Assembly: GCF_035917575.1 (NCBI RefSeq)
Contig: NZ_CP109090.1
Span: forward strand, 2,170,001-2,234,000
Direction: 5' to 3'
DNA from: Streptomyces sp. NBC_01788
GTDB lineage: Bacteria > Actinomycetota > Actinomycetes > Streptomycetales > Streptomycetaceae
DNA length: 64,000 nucleotides
Part shown: piece after piece, positions 7,465 through 16,538 of the stretch
Layout: each line of letters starts with the position of its first letter
How positions within the stretch are numbered: the first letter of the stretch is position 1
Translations under genes and position numbers: made by a program
Notes under the pieces: model-generated
The model's database searches: none
The model's input: only the letters and a program-made list of their open reading frames with translations
Told to the model about the DNA's origin: nothing

Positions 7465-9639
7465 TCAGGACAGCCCCGCCTCGCGCATCTGGCGCAGCTC
7501 CTTCTTCATCTCCGCGACCTCGTCGCGCAACCGGGCCGCGACCTCGAACTGGAGGTCGGCGGCGGCGGCGCGCATCCGCTCCGTCATCTCCTCGATCTGC
7601 CCGGCGAGTTCGGCGGCGGGGCGGTCGGTGGGCACCGTCTCCTTCGCCTTGCCCCTGGCGGACTTCGCGGGCTTGGCGGATGTGGCCGACTTGGCGGCAC
7701 CGGCGGCCTTGGCGCCGTTGTCACCGCGGGCCGGCACGGGGGTCTTCGCGCCCTTGCCGTCCTTCCCCTTGCGGTAGCCGGTGCCGAGCAGCTGCTCGGT
7801 GTCGACCTCCTCGCGGGCGATCTGCGCGACGATGTCGTTGATCTTCTTGCGCAGCGGCTGCGGGTCGATGCCGTTCGCCTTGTTGTACGCGATCTGCTTC
7901 TCCCGGCGGCGGTTGGTCTCCTCGATGGCCTTCTCCATCGCCGGGGTGATCTTGTCGGCGTACATGTGGACCTGGCCGGAGACATTGCGTGCGGCGCGCC
8001 CGATGGTCTGGATCAGCGAGGTGCCCGACCGCAGGAAGCCCTCCTTGTCGGCGTCGAGGATCGCCACCAGCGACACCTCGGGCAGGTCGAGGCCCTCACG
8101 CAGCAGGTTGATGCCGACCAGGACGTCGTACTCGCCGCTGCGCAGTTCGCGCAGCAGCTCGATCCGGCGCAGGGTGTCGACGTCGCTGTGCAGGTAGCGC
8201 ACCTGGATGCCGAGTTCCAGGAAGTAGTCCGTCAGGTCCTCGGCCATCTTCTTGGTCAGCGTGGTGACCAGGACGCGCTCGTCCTTCTCCACGCGCCCGC
8301 GGATCTCGTGCACCAGGTCGTCGATCTGGCCCTCGGTGGGCTTGACGACCACCTGCGGGTCGACCAGGCCGGTGGGGCGGATGATCTGCTCCACCTGACC
8401 GTCCGAGCGGGACAGCTCGTATGTGCCGGGGGTCGCCGACAGGTACACCGTCTGGTCGATGCGTTCCTGGAACTCCTCCCACTTCAGTGGCCGGTTGTCC
8501 AGGGCGGACGGAAGCCGGAAGCCGTGCTCGACGAGGGTGCGCTTGCGGGAGGCGTCGCCCTCGTACATCGCGCCGATCTGGGGCACGGTGACGTGCGACT
8601 CGTCGATGACGAGGAGGAAGTCGTCCGGGAAGTAGTCGAGCAGGGTGTTGGGCGGGGTGCCGGGCGCGCGGTCGTCGAAGTGCATCGAGTAGTTCTCCAC
8701 GCCGGAGCACGTGCCGATCTGGCGGAGCATCTCGATATCGTAGGTGGTGCGCATCCGCAGCCGCTGGGCCTCCAGCAGCTTGCCCTGCTTCTCCAGCTCG
8801 GCCAGGCGCTCCTCGAGTTCCTTCTCGATGCCGCTGACCGCCCGCTCCATGCGCTCGGGACCGGCGATGTAGTGCGAGGCCGGGAAGACGTACAGCTGCT
8901 GGTCGTCGCTGATGATCTCGCCGGTGAGGGGGTGCAGCGTCGACAGCGCCTCGATCTCGTCGCCGAACATCTCGATGCGGACGGCGAGCTCCTCGTAGAC
9001 CGGGAAGATCTCGATGGTGTCGCCGCGCACCCGGAAGGTGCCGCGGGCGAAGGCCATGTCGTTGCGCGTGTACTGGATGTCCACGAAGCGGCGCAGCAGT
9101 TGGTCGCGGTCGATCTCGTCGCCGACCCGGAGCGGGACCATGCGGTCCACGTACTCCTGCGGGGTGCCCAGGCCGTAGATGCAGGAGACGGAGGCGACCA
9201 CGACGACGTCGCGGCGGGTGAGCAGCGAGTTGGTCGCCGAGTGGCGCAGGCGCTCGACCTCCTCGTTGATCGAGGAGTCCTTCTCGATGTAGGTGTCCGA
9301 CTGCGGGACGTAGGCCTCGGGCTGGTAGTAGTCGTAGTACGAGACGAAGTATTCGACCGCGTTGTTCGGCAGCAGCTCGCGGAACTCGTTGGCCAGCTGT
9401 GCGGCGAGCGTCTTGTTCGGCGCCATGACGAGGGTCGGGCGCTGAAGCTTCTCGATCATCCACGCGGTGGTGGCGGACTTGCCGGTGCCGGTCGCGCCGA
9501 GCAGGACGACGTCCGGCTCCCCCGCCTTGATGCGCTGGGCGAGTTCGGCGATGGCCTGCGGCTGGTCGCCGCTGGGCTGGTAGGGGCTGACGACCTCGAA
9601 GGGCGCCACCGTGCGTTCGATGTGAGAGACGGGCCGCAT
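7465..9639 (-). CDS. uvrB: excinuclease ABC subunit UvrB
   Basis: A 724-residue damage-verification helicase of nucleotide excision repair, partner of UvrA and UvrC. Visible landmarks are Walker A GATGTGKS (48-55), the beta-hairpin [13 protein letters not shown] that clamps DNA, the DESH box, QTIGRAARN (motif VI) and a C-terminal UVR domain (residues about 680-720) that binds UvrC. An Ala/Lys-rich linker precedes the UVR domain and is longer than in enteric UvrB. The start is ATG 9639 ([14 protein letters not shown]). The upstream GTG/ATG-like codons up to 9669 lie inside the promoter and cannot be translated from a transcript starting at 9640. See the promoter entry for its damage-response control. 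Confidence 0.97.
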   Translation of the reverse strand: MRPVSHIERTVAPFEVVSPYQPSGDQPQAIAELAQRIKAGEPDVVLLGATGTGKSATTAWMIEKLQRPTLVMAPNKTLAAQLANEFRELLPNNAVEYFVSYYDYYQPEAYVPQSDTYIEKDSSINEEVERLRHSATNSLLTRRDVVVVASVSCIYGLGTPQEYVDRMVPLRVGDEIDRDQLLRRFVDIQYTRNDMAFARGTFRVRGDTIEIFPVYEELAVRIEMFGDEIEALSTLHPLTGEIISDDQQLYVFPASHYIAGPERMERAVSGIEKELEERLAELEKQGKLLEAQRLRMRTTYDIEMLRQIGTCSGVENYSMHFDDRAPGTPPNTLLDYFPDDFLLVIDESHVTVPQIGAMYEGDASRKRTLVEHGFRLPSALDNRPLKWEEFQERIDQTVYLSATPGTYELSRSDGQVEQIIRPTGLVDPQVVVKPTEGQIDDLVHEIRGRVEKDERVLVTTLTKKMAEDLTDYFLELGIQVRYLHSDVDTLRRIELLRELRSGEYDVLVGINLLREGLDLPEVSLVAILDADKEGFLRSGTSLIQTIGRAARNVSGQVHMYADKITPAMEKAIEETNRRREKQIAYNKANGIDPQPLRKKINDIVAQIAREEVDTEQLLGTGYRKGKDGKGAKTPVPARGDNGAKAAGAAKSATSAKPAKSARGKAKETVPTDRPAAELAGQIEEMTERMRAAAADLQFEVAARLRDEVAEMKKELRQMREAGLS

Positions 9640-9646
9640 GACATCC

Positions 9647-9669
9647 ACCGTACGACCCGCCACTGACAA
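9647..9669 (-). promoter_or_regulatory. PafBC-type (RecA-independent) DNA-damage promoter of uvrB
   Basis: Read on the minus strand, TTGTCAGTGGC (9669-9659), a 6-nt spacer, then TACGGT (9652-9647). This is an exact match to the left half of the RecA_NDp/PafBC motif known in mycobacteria and Streptomyces, with a TANNNT -10 box. The start codon at 9639 lies 7 nt beyond the -10 box, so the transcript should be leaderless. Confidence 0.85.
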
Positions 9670-9679
9670 CGGGTTCTGA

Positions 9680-10558
9680 TCAGCGGTTCTGCGGAGTGCG
9701 GGAGCGTTCGCGGACCGTCTCGCGGTCGGGGTCGCGGTGGGCGCGGACCGGGGAGCGGCGGGCGGAGTGGGCGACGAGTTCGCGCGCCGGGACGCCCGGC
9801 TTGTGCTCGACCGGGGTCCAGCCGGACCGGCCTGTGATCATCAGCGGGTCGAACAGTACGACGGCACCGGTGAGCACCAGGAAGATCAGCGGGCCGATCA
9901 GCATCGGCGTGAGCAGGGCCGCCGACGACTCGCCGCCGACGGCGCCGCCCGTGTCGTGCAGGTGGACGTCGAGGGCGGCCATGCTCGTGTAGTGCATGCC
10001 GACGCCGGCGAGTCCCATCACGAGGCCGGCGCCGACGCTCCAGAGGAACCCTTTCGCCCGTCCGGCGACCCAGAGGGACGCGGTCGCGGCGACGACGGCG
10101 ATCAGCACGGAGGCCACGACGATGGGAATGTCGTAGTCGACGGTGCCGTCGAGCCGCATCCCGGCCATGCCCAGGTAGTGCATGCTGGCGACACCGAGGC
10201 CGGTGATCGTGCCACCGGTGAACAGGGCGGAGCCGGTCGCGCCCCGGTAGCCGACGATGAAGATCCCGATCCCCGTCATGACGATGGCGACGGCCAGACT
10301 CGCGTATGTCGTCGACCGGTCGTAGTCGATCGACACCTCTTCGACGGAGAAACCGGTCATCGCGACGAAGTGCATGGTCCAGATGCCCGAGCCGACCGCC
10401 GCCGCCCCCAGGGCGAGCCAGCCCGGGCGCCAGGAGCGGGCGATGAGCAGGGCGCGGGTGGTGCAGCGCAGGCCGAGGGCCCCGCCGAGGCAGGCCATGA
10501 GACAGGCCACCAGTGGAGTGACGAGCCCGTAGCTGAATCCGTCGACGGTTCCGTGCAT
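9680..10558 (-). CDS. MHYT-domain integral membrane sensor-like protein
   Basis: A 292-residue protein with about seven membrane helices and three copies of the MHYT-type motif: [16 protein letters not shown] and VGMHYTSM. The paired Met/His residues face the outer membrane side in this family and were proposed to bind copper or sense CO2, O2 or NO. After the last helix there is only a short basic, Arg-rich cytoplasmic tail (about 60 residues) with no GGDEF, EAL or kinase output domain, so any signalling would need a partner. ATG 10558 is preceded by GGCGGAAGGG. The stop is 10 bp from the uvrB promoter, so read-through into uvrB is possible. Confidence 0.85.
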   Translation of the reverse strand: MHGTVDGFSYGLVTPLVACLMACLGGALGLRCTTRALLIARSWRPGWLALGAAAVGSGIWTMHFVAMTGFSVEEVSIDYDRSTTYASLAVAIVMTGIGIFIVGYRGATGSALFTGGTITGLGVASMHYLGMAGMRLDGTVDYDIPIVVASVLIAVVAATASLWVAGRAKGFLWSVGAGLVMGLAGVGMHYTSMAALDVHLHDTGGAVGGESSAALLTPMLIGPLIFLVLTGAVVLFDPLMITGRSGWTPVEHKPGVPARELVAHSARRSPVRAHRDPDRETVRERSRTPQNR

Positions 10559-10840
10559 GCGGTCGCCCTTCCGCCTCTCGAGTCCCGGAAATCGTGAATG
10601 CCCCCGTCCCAGGACCGCCACGCGGTCAGGGGTGACGCTGAGAGTATGACTGCCACCGGAATGGCCGAACGACTTTCCGGCAAAGAAGCACGGCCTCGTC
10701 GCAGATGTGCGGCACCCGTGAGCGAGTTCGGCCGGATCCGTACGGCCTGTGATCCCACCCGTGGCCCATCTGCGGGCGCCTCGTTGACCCTGTGCTGTCA
10801 GTGTTGTGCTGTCCGTGGTCGTTCGTCGCGAGGAGTACGC

Positions 10841-11719
10841 ATGCACGCGCGCGCAGTCGCCGCCCTGGCCACCGCTCTCGCGGCGGTCGCCGCCCTGCTC
10901 CTGCCCGTCTCGGGGGCACGGGCCGCCGACGCCCAACGACCGCAGCCCGTGGTCGTCGCCCACCGGGGCGCCTCCTCCCACGCCCCGGAGAACACGCTGC
11001 CCGCCGTCGACAAGGCGGCGGCGCTCGGCTTCTCCTGGGTGGAGAACGACGTGCAGCGCACCAAGGACGGCGAACTCGTGGTCGTCCATGACGCCACCTT
11101 GAAGCGGACGACCAACGTCGAGCGGCTCTTTCCCGGCCGGGCTCCCTGGAAGGTGAAGGACTTCACCGCCGCCGAGATCGCCCGCCTGGACGCGGGCAGC
11201 TGGTTCTCCCCCGCGTTCACGGGCACGCGCGTGCCGACGCTCGACCAGTACATGCGCCGGCTCGAGCACAACCACGAGAAGCTGCTCCTGGAGATCAAGA
11301 ACCCCGAGCTGTACCCCGGGATCGAGGTACAGATCCTCAAGGTGCTCGCCAACGACGGCTGGCTCGACCAGCGGCACCTGGCGAGCCGTCTGATCGTGCA
11401 GAGCTTCAGCGCCGACAGCGTACGGACCGTGCACGCGCTGAAGCCCGCCGTCCAGACCGCCCTCCTCGGCCGCCCGGACACGGCCGACCTGCATCGGTAC
11501 GCGGCCTTCGTGGACCTGATCAACCCCTCGTACCGCTCGCTGTCGGCGGAGTACACGGCGGCCGTCCGCGCACACCGGGGACCGCACGGCGCCCCGATGG
11601 GGGTCTTCGCCTGGACGGTGGACGACGCCGCCGGCGCCCGGACCGTCGCCGGCTACGGCGTGGACGGCATCATCACGAACAAGCCGGAAGTGGTGCGCGC
11701 GGCGCTCACAACCGTCTGA
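10841..11719 (+). CDS. glpQ: secreted glycerophosphodiester phosphodiesterase
   Basis: A 292-residue GDPD-family enzyme that releases glycerol-3-phosphate and an alcohol from glycerophosphodiesters outside the cell. There is a signal peptide (about residues 1-29, ending ASGARAADA-like). Catalytic landmarks are VVAHRGASSHAPENT (His, Arg and Glu of the HRG motif), VENDVQRTKDGELVVVHDATL (metal Glu/Asp and second His) and LLEIKNP. ATG 10841 has AGGAG at 10831-10835 with 5-nt spacing. The gene is divergent from the MHYT gene across 282 bp; in Streptomyces such enzymes are often phosphate-regulated, but I see no clear PHO box. Confidence 0.88.
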   Translation: MHARAVAALATALAAVAALLLPVSGARAADAQRPQPVVVAHRGASSHAPENTLPAVDKAAALGFSWVENDVQRTKDGELVVVHDATLKRTTNVERLFPGRAPWKVKDFTAAEIARLDAGSWFSPAFTGTRVPTLDQYMRRLEHNHEKLLLEIKNPELYPGIEVQILKVLANDGWLDQRHLASRLIVQSFSADSVRTVHALKPAVQTALLGRPDTADLHRYAAFVDLINPSYRSLSAEYTAAVRAHRGPHGAPMGVFAWTVDDAAGARTVAGYGVDGIITNKPEVVRAALTTV

Positions 11720-11746
11720 TCCCACGACTGCGCAGGTCAGCCGGCG

Positions 11747-11769
11747 TTGTCAGTGGTGGGCCGTACCGT
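11747..11769 (+). promoter_or_regulatory. PafBC-type DNA-damage promoter of ogt
   Basis: TTGTCAGTGGT (11747-11757), 6-nt spacer, TACCGT (11764-11769). It matches the uvrB promoter at 10 of 11 positions of the conserved block with identical spacing. The ATG at 11776 lies 6 nt after the -10 box, so the mRNA should be leaderless. Confidence 0.82.
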
Positions 11770-11775
11770 AATCGC

Positions 11776-12351
11776 ATGGACAGCCACGAGCGGGACGGGC
11801 AGCGGGTCGTGCAGGACGAACAGCGGGTCGTATGGGCCGTCGTCGGTACCGGCATCGGCCCGCTGCTGCTGGCAGCGACCCCCGAGGGCCTGGTCAACGT
11901 CGTCTTCCACGCCACCGACGCGGTACGGGAGCGTGCGCTGGCGCGGCTGGCGTCCCGGCTGGGCACCGAACCGGTCGAGGCGCCCGACTCCCCCTTGCTC
12001 ACGGAGGCGATACGCCAGGTGCGGGCGTACTTCGCGGGCGAGCGGCAGGACTTCGAGCTGCCGCTGGACTGGTCGCTGATCTCCGGCTTCAACCGGCAGG
12101 TGCTGCGCGAACTGGCGTCGGGTGTGCCGTACGGCTCGGTCGTCGGGTACGGCGATCTGGCCGACCGGGTGGGGCAGCCGGGTGCCGCCCAGGCGGTGGG
12201 GGCGGCGATGGGCGCCAATCCGCTGCCGGTGGTCGTGCCGTGCCATCGGGTCGTCGAGAGCGACGGGGGCATAGGCGGCTTCGGCGGCGGCCTGGAGGCC
12301 AAGCGCAGGCTGCTCGCGCTGGAAGGCGTGCTGCCCGAGCCGATGTTCTGA
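11776..12351 (+). CDS. ogt: methylated-DNA--protein-cysteine methyltransferase
   Basis: A 191-residue suicide repair protein that transfers the alkyl group of O6-alkylguanine (or O4-alkylthymine) to its own cysteine. The active site PCHRV places the acceptor at Cys156, followed by VESDGGIGGFGGGLEAKRRLL, the usual C-terminal stretch. The helix-turn-helix with the arginine finger is at SGFNRQVLRELASGVPYG. No Ada N-terminal zinc domain is present. No Shine-Dalgarno sequence precedes the ATG; the damage-type promoter ends 6 nt before it. It stands alone, with about 130 bp to the psuG gene downstream. Confidence 0.95.
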   Translation: MDSHERDGQRVVQDEQRVVWAVVGTGIGPLLLAATPEGLVNVVFHATDAVRERALARLASRLGTEPVEAPDSPLLTEAIRQVRAYFAGERQDFELPLDWSLISGFNRQVLRELASGVPYGSVVGYGDLADRVGQPGAAQAVGAAMGANPLPVVVPCHRVVESDGGIGGFGGGLEAKRRLLALEGVLPEPMF

Positions 12352-12481
12352 GACGCCGGGCGCGACGGGCAGCGCGTGCGCTGGTCGTGGTGCCGAGCCT
12401 CGAAGACCGGCCGCAGGGGTTTGACCCGGTACGGCACCCGCCAGAGATGAGGGGAGAGCCCGACAGACGGGAGGCAGGCAC

Positions 12482-13387
12482 GTGCTGGTGGTGTCCGAAG
12501 AGGTACGGGAGGCGCTGGCGGCGCGTCGCCCCGTGGTGGCCCTGGAGTCCACGATCATCGCCCATGGGCTGCCGCGCCCACGCAATCTCCAGGTGGCACT
12601 GGAGCTGGAGGACGTGGTGCGGCAGGAGGGTGCGGTGCCCGCGACCATCGCGGTGCTGGACGGCCATCCCCATGTCGGCCTGGACAAGGGGCAGTTGGAG
12701 CTGGTCGCGAACGAGGAGGGGATGCGCAAGCTCGGCCACCGCGACCTGCCGCTCGCGACGGCCGCGCGGGCGAGCGGGGCGACCACGGTGTCGGCGACGG
12801 CGCTGCTGGCCTCGCTGGCGGGCATCCGCGTGTTCGCCACGGGCGGGCTCGGCGGGGTGCACCGGGAGTGGACGGTGACGCAGGACGAGTCCGCCGACCT
12901 CGGGCTGCTGGCGCGCACGCGGATCACGGTCGTGTGCGCGGGGGTCAAGTCGATCCTGGACGTTCCGGCGACCTTGCAGCGGCTGGAGACGCTGGGGGTC
13001 GCGGTGGCCGGGTACCGCACGGACCGCTTCCCCGGCTTCTATCTTTCCGACTCAGGCCACCCGGTGGACTGGACGCTGCGGACGCCGGAGGACGTGGCCG
13101 AGGTCATGCGGGCACAGAACGCGCTGCGGGCGCCGGAGTCGGCGCTGATCGTCGCCAACCCCGTACCGCCCCAGGAGCAGTTGGACCCCGAACTGCACGC
13201 GCGGGTGCTCGCCGACGCGCTGCGCGCGTGCGCGGAGGAAGGCGTCACGGGGCAGGCGGTGACCCCGTTCCTGCTCGACTATCTGGTGCGGCACACCGAC
13301 GGCGCCTCGCTGCGCGCCAACCTGGCGGCGGTGCGCGGCAATGTCCGGCTGGCGGCACTGATCGCGGCGGCGTGGGCCCTGCCGTGA
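12482..13387 (+). CDS. psuG: pseudouridine-5'-phosphate glycosidase
   Basis: A 301-residue enzyme that splits pseudouridine 5'-phosphate reversibly into uracil and ribose 5-phosphate, one of the few C-glycosidases. Family hallmarks are VALESTIIAHGLPRPRN near the N-terminus, HVGLDKGQLE, FATGGLGGVHR, CAGVKSILDVPATL and ALIVANPVP. GTG 12482 has GGGAGG about 10 nt upstream. Its stop overlaps the start of the downstream PfkB kinase (GTGA), so the two are translationally coupled and form the pseudouridine catabolic pair: the kinase makes the substrate of this enzyme. Confidence 0.95.
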   Translation: MLVVSEEVREALAARRPVVALESTIIAHGLPRPRNLQVALELEDVVRQEGAVPATIAVLDGHPHVGLDKGQLELVANEEGMRKLGHRDLPLATAARASGATTVSATALLASLAGIRVFATGGLGGVHREWTVTQDESADLGLLARTRITVVCAGVKSILDVPATLQRLETLGVAVAGYRTDRFPGFYLSDSGHPVDWTLRTPEDVAEVMRAQNALRAPESALIVANPVPPQEQLDPELHARVLADALRACAEEGVTGQAVTPFLLDYLVRHTDGASLRANLAAVRGNVRLAALIAAAWALP

Positions 13388-14319
13388 CGGCCGGCGGAGC
13401 GCTGCTGGTGGTCGGGGACGTCGTGACGGATGTCGTCGTACGGCATCGCGGGCCGCTCGCCACCGGCACCGACACCTCCGCCGCGGTCCGGCTGCTGCCG
13501 GGCGGGGCGGGTGCCAACGTGGCCTGCTGGGCGGTCCACAGCGGATGCCGGGAGGTCCGGCTGCTGGGGCGGGTGGGCGCGGAGTCGGCGGGCTGGCACG
13601 AACGGGCGCTGATCGCCTCGGGGGTGCGTCCCCACCTGGTGGTCGATCCCGGGGCGCCGACCGGGACGGTGGTCTGCCTCGTCGACTCCTCGGCGGCGGC
13701 CGAGCGCACGTTCCTCACGGACAGCGGGGCGTCGCTTCGCCTGGAGGCGGGCGACTGGTCCGACCCACTGCTCGACGGGGTGGACCGACTGCATCTGTCG
13801 GGCTACCTGCTGTTCTCCGGAACGGGCCGGGCACTGGTGGCGCGGGCCGTCACGGCGGCCCGCGCGCGTGGTGTGCCGGTGAGCCTGGATCCCGCGTCGG
13901 CCGGATTCCTCGTCACGCTGGGCGTGGACCGGTTCCTCGCGCTCGTGGAGGGGGTGGACCTGCTGTTGCCGAGCCGCGACGAGGCCTGCCTGCTGACTGG
14001 CCTGCCCGACCCGGCGGACGCGGCGGCCGAGCTGAGCCGCCACGTCCCGCTGGTGGTCATGAAGCAGGGCGCCGCCGGAGCGCGGGTGGCGTGGACGGGC
14101 GCCGTCCGCGCCCACGTACCCGCGGTGCCGGCCATCGCGAGGGACACCACCGGCGCGGGTGACGCCTTCACCGGCGCGTTCCTCGCCGCCCTGCTGGCCG
14201 GCGCCACCCCCGAGACGGCGGCGGCCCGGGGCTGCGGGGCGGGCGCGCTCGCGGTGGCGCGGGTGGGCGCGAGGCCTCCGAGAGCCCGGTGCTCCTCCGA
14301 GGTTTTCCGAGCCCTGTGA
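13384..14319 (+). CDS. psuK: PfkB-family sugar kinase, probable pseudouridine kinase
   Basis: A 311-residue ribokinase-like kinase. Motifs are LLPGGAGANVACW (PfkB signature 1) and ARDTTGAGDAFTGAF (signature 2, with the catalytic Asp and anion hole). The start GTG overlaps the psuG stop by 4 nt, and that context is the main reason to assign pseudouridine as substrate; by sequence alone it could be any ribokinase-type enzyme. The last 25 or so residues are Arg/Pro-rich and probably disordered. Confidence 0.85.
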   Translation: MTAGGALLVVGDVVTDVVVRHRGPLATGTDTSAAVRLLPGGAGANVACWAVHSGCREVRLLGRVGAESAGWHERALIASGVRPHLVVDPGAPTGTVVCLVDSSAAAERTFLTDSGASLRLEAGDWSDPLLDGVDRLHLSGYLLFSGTGRALVARAVTAARARGVPVSLDPASAGFLVTLGVDRFLALVEGVDLLLPSRDEACLLTGLPDPADAAAELSRHVPLVVMKQGAAGARVAWTGAVRAHVPAVPAIARDTTGAGDAFTGAFLAALLAGATPETAAARGCGAGALAVARVGARPPRARCSSEVFRAL

Positions 14320-14370
14320 CCTTTCGAGGCCTTCAGCGCCGGTGGCCTTCCGGTCGGCGGTCCCGAGGTG

Positions 14371-15273
14371 CTACGGCTTGGTGCCCCAAGCGGAGATCAT
14401 CGGGGCCGTGGTCAGGTCCATGGTGCCGGAGGCCACGTTGGCCAGGTGCTGGTCGATCTCCTCGTCGGTGGCCAGGCCCGCGGCGACGAGGCGGGCGCGG
14501 ATCTGCCGGACCGTGGCGGACTCCAGGGCGGTGCAGGCCGGGGAGGTGACCGGGAAGTAGGCGTCGGCCTCCACCCGGTGGAGACCGGCCTCGCGCAGCA
14601 GGCGCGGGAGTCTGCGGCCGTAGGACAGGTCGGCGCCGCGGTCGGCCAGCAGGCGGCGGAAGCCGTGGCGCAGCCGGTTGGCCAGTTCCTCCGCGGGGCC
14701 GTGCTCGTCCGGGCAGAGCAGGGGCTGGAGGGCGGGGTCGGCGTCCTCCAGCAGCAGCCGTCCGCCGGGGCGCAGGGCCTTGATCATGGACCGCAGTGCC
14801 CGTTCCCGGTCCGGCACGTGGACGAGGACGAGCCGGGCGTGGACGAGGTCGAAGCCCTCCCCCGGCGGCTCCTCGGCGCCCACGTCGTGGACCCTGACCT
14901 CCACCGGCGGGCGGGCGGCCCCGGCGATCAGCGAGGTGTCGATGTCGGTCGCGACGACCTTGCCGGTGGGGCCGACCCGCTCGGCCAGCCAGGAGACGAC
15001 GGAGGTGCCGCCGGCGCCGACCTCCCAGCAGCGCCACCCGGGTCCGGCACCGAGTCCTTCGAGGTGGCGGAACGTCGTGGGGTCGAAGAGGGCCGCGAAG
15101 GCGTCGAAGCGCTCGCCCGCCTCGGTCTGCCGGTTGGCGAGCAGATATCCACCGCCGTCCGTGCCCTCGTGCCGGCCCCCGCCCTGGCTCTGGTTCCGGC
15201 CTTCGTGCCCGTCCTTGCCGTGGTCGGTGTCCGTGCCCGAAGGCCCGTCCGCTTGCCCGTCGCTGTACCTCAT
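14371..15273 (-). CDS. class I SAM-dependent methyltransferase
   Basis: A 300-residue methyltransferase. After a low-complexity, Gly/Asp/His-rich N-terminus of about 40 residues comes the Rossmann core: WEVGAGGTSVVSWLAERVG (motif I), VVATDID (acidic residue for the ribose), FDLVHARLVLVHVPDRERAL and ALRPGGRLLLED. The substrate is unknown. ATG 15273 is used; upstream in-frame codons run into the corA promoter region. It is convergent with psuK (51 bp apart) and divergent from corA. Confidence 0.8.
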   Translation of the reverse strand: MRYSDGQADGPSGTDTDHGKDGHEGRNQSQGGGRHEGTDGGGYLLANRQTEAGERFDAFAALFDPTTFRHLEGLGAGPGWRCWEVGAGGTSVVSWLAERVGPTGKVVATDIDTSLIAGAARPPVEVRVHDVGAEEPPGEGFDLVHARLVLVHVPDRERALRSMIKALRPGGRLLLEDADPALQPLLCPDEHGPAEELANRLRHGFRRLLADRGADLSYGRRLPRLLREAGLHRVEADAYFPVTSPACTALESATVRQIRARLVAAGLATDEEIDQHLANVASGTMDLTTAPMISAWGTKP

Positions 15274-15311
15274 ACCGCGATCATCCCAGCCGCCTTTGAC
15301 GCCCGCCGCGT

Positions 15312-15353
15312 TTGTCCACAGGCGGGAACAAAGCGGAACGTGCGGTTTCCACA
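15312..15353. promoter_or_regulatory. two DnaA-box-like 9-mers in the corA upstream region
   Basis: TTGTCCACA at 15312-15320 is identical to the Streptomyces consensus DnaA box. GTTTCCACA at 15345-15353 is a near match in the same orientation. They lie between the divergent methyltransferase and corA genes. Chance occurrence cannot be excluded. Confidence 0.35.
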
Positions 15354-15428
15354 GGCTTGCCCGGTCCTCACGTGAGCCTGGCAGACTGGCTCGACCAGGC
15401 GGCAAAAGGTGCACGCGAGGAGATCCGG

Positions 15429-16520
15429 ATGTCCATGGCGGGGAATCTGCGGAAGGTGGCTCGGCTGGCCCGAGGGCGGCGCCGGGTCGACCTGAGCCAT
15501 CCCGCCCGGTCCCCGCTGGGCTCCTCCGTGGTGAACTGCGTGGCCTACCAGGACGGCGAGCGGGTCCCGGACGCCGGCGATCTGGTGGAGGCCGTGACGC
15601 GGGTGCGCAAGGCCCGTGACGGTTTCGTCTGGCTGGGGCTGCACGAGCCGACGGACGAGGAGTTCGCGGGCATCGCGGACCTCTTCGACCTGCACCCGCT
15701 GGCGGTGGAGGACACGGTCAAGGCGCATCAGCGCCCGAAGGTGGAGCGGTACGGCGAGACGCTGTTCGCGGTGTTCAAGACGGTCTGCTACCTCGAGCAC
15801 GAGAAGCTGACGGCGACGAGCGAGGTGGTGAGCGCCGGCGAGATCATGGTGTTCACCGGGCAGGACTTCGTGATCACCGTGCGGCACGGCCGGCACGGCT
15901 CACTCGGTCCGCTGCGCGAGGAGCTGGAGTCCGATCCGGTGCAGCTCGCCAAGGGGCCGGCGGCGGTGCTGCACTCGATCGCGGACCACGTGGTCGACGA
16001 CTATCTGAGCGTCACCGGCTCGTTCCAGGAGGACATCGACGAGGTGGAGACCGAGGTGTTCGCGGAGGACGGCGAGCGTGTCGATCCGGGGCGGATCTAC
16101 CAGCTCAAGCGGGAGCTGCTGGAACTGAAGCGGGCCGTCGTGCCGCTGGGCCGCCCGCTGGAGGAGCTCTCCGCCCGGCCGATGCGGGTGGTCGGCCCGG
16201 AGATACAGGCGTACTTCCGGGACGTCCTCGACCATCAGACGCGGGCCAAGGAACAGATCGCCGCCTTCGACGAACTGCTGAACTCGATTCTCCAGGCCCA
16301 CCTCGCACAGGTGACGGTGGCGCAGAACGAGGACATGCGCAAGATCACGGCCTGGGCCGCGGTGATCGCCGTGCCGACCATGGTGTGCGGGGTGTACGGC
16401 ATGAACTTCGAGGTGATGCCGGAGCTCCACTGGCGGTACGGCTATCCGCTGGTCATCTGCCTCATATCCGCCATCTGTCTGTCGCTGTACCGCGGCTTCC
16501 GCCGCAACGGCTGGCTCTGA
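15429..16520 (+). CDS. corA: CorA-type magnesium/cobalt transporter
   Basis: A 363-residue CorA family channel (homopentamer). The N-terminal two thirds form the cytoplasmic alpha/beta funnel and long helices. The last 60 residues hold TM1, the selectivity motif YGMNFE, and TM2 (LVICLISAICLSLYRGF), ending in a basic tail. ATG 15429 has AGGAG at 15418-15422. A GTG at 15372 would add 19 residues and is less well placed. The transporter takes up Mg2+ (also Co2+/Ni2+) down the membrane potential. Confidence 0.93.
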   Translation: MSMAGNLRKVARLARGRRRVDLSHPARSPLGSSVVNCVAYQDGERVPDAGDLVEAVTRVRKARDGFVWLGLHEPTDEEFAGIADLFDLHPLAVEDTVKAHQRPKVERYGETLFAVFKTVCYLEHEKLTATSEVVSAGEIMVFTGQDFVITVRHGRHGSLGPLREELESDPVQLAKGPAAVLHSIADHVVDDYLSVTGSFQEDIDEVETEVFAEDGERVDPGRIYQLKRELLELKRAVVPLGRPLEELSARPMRVVGPEIQAYFRDVLDHQTRAKEQIAAFDELLNSILQAHLAQVTVAQNEDMRKITAWAAVIAVPTMVCGVYGMNFEVMPELHWRYGYPLVICLISAICLSLYRGFRRNGWL

Positions 16521-16538
16521 CTCCGGGTGGCGCCGGGC

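Noticed and set aside
10797..10815. Fourth PafBC-type box (CTGTCAGTGTT) upstream of the phosphodiesterase gene
   Set aside because: The GGC end of the block is lost and no TANNNT follows after 6 nt; the gene also has a normal Shine-Dalgarno sequence.
12868..13383. N-terminal extension of the PfkB kinase frame
   Set aside because: The frame is open through psuG, but GTG 13384 gives the family N-terminus and a 4-nt overlap with the psuG stop.
14368..15375. 335-codon plus-strand frame
   Set aside because: Antisense shadow of the methyltransferase on the minus strand, which has clear SAM-binding motifs.
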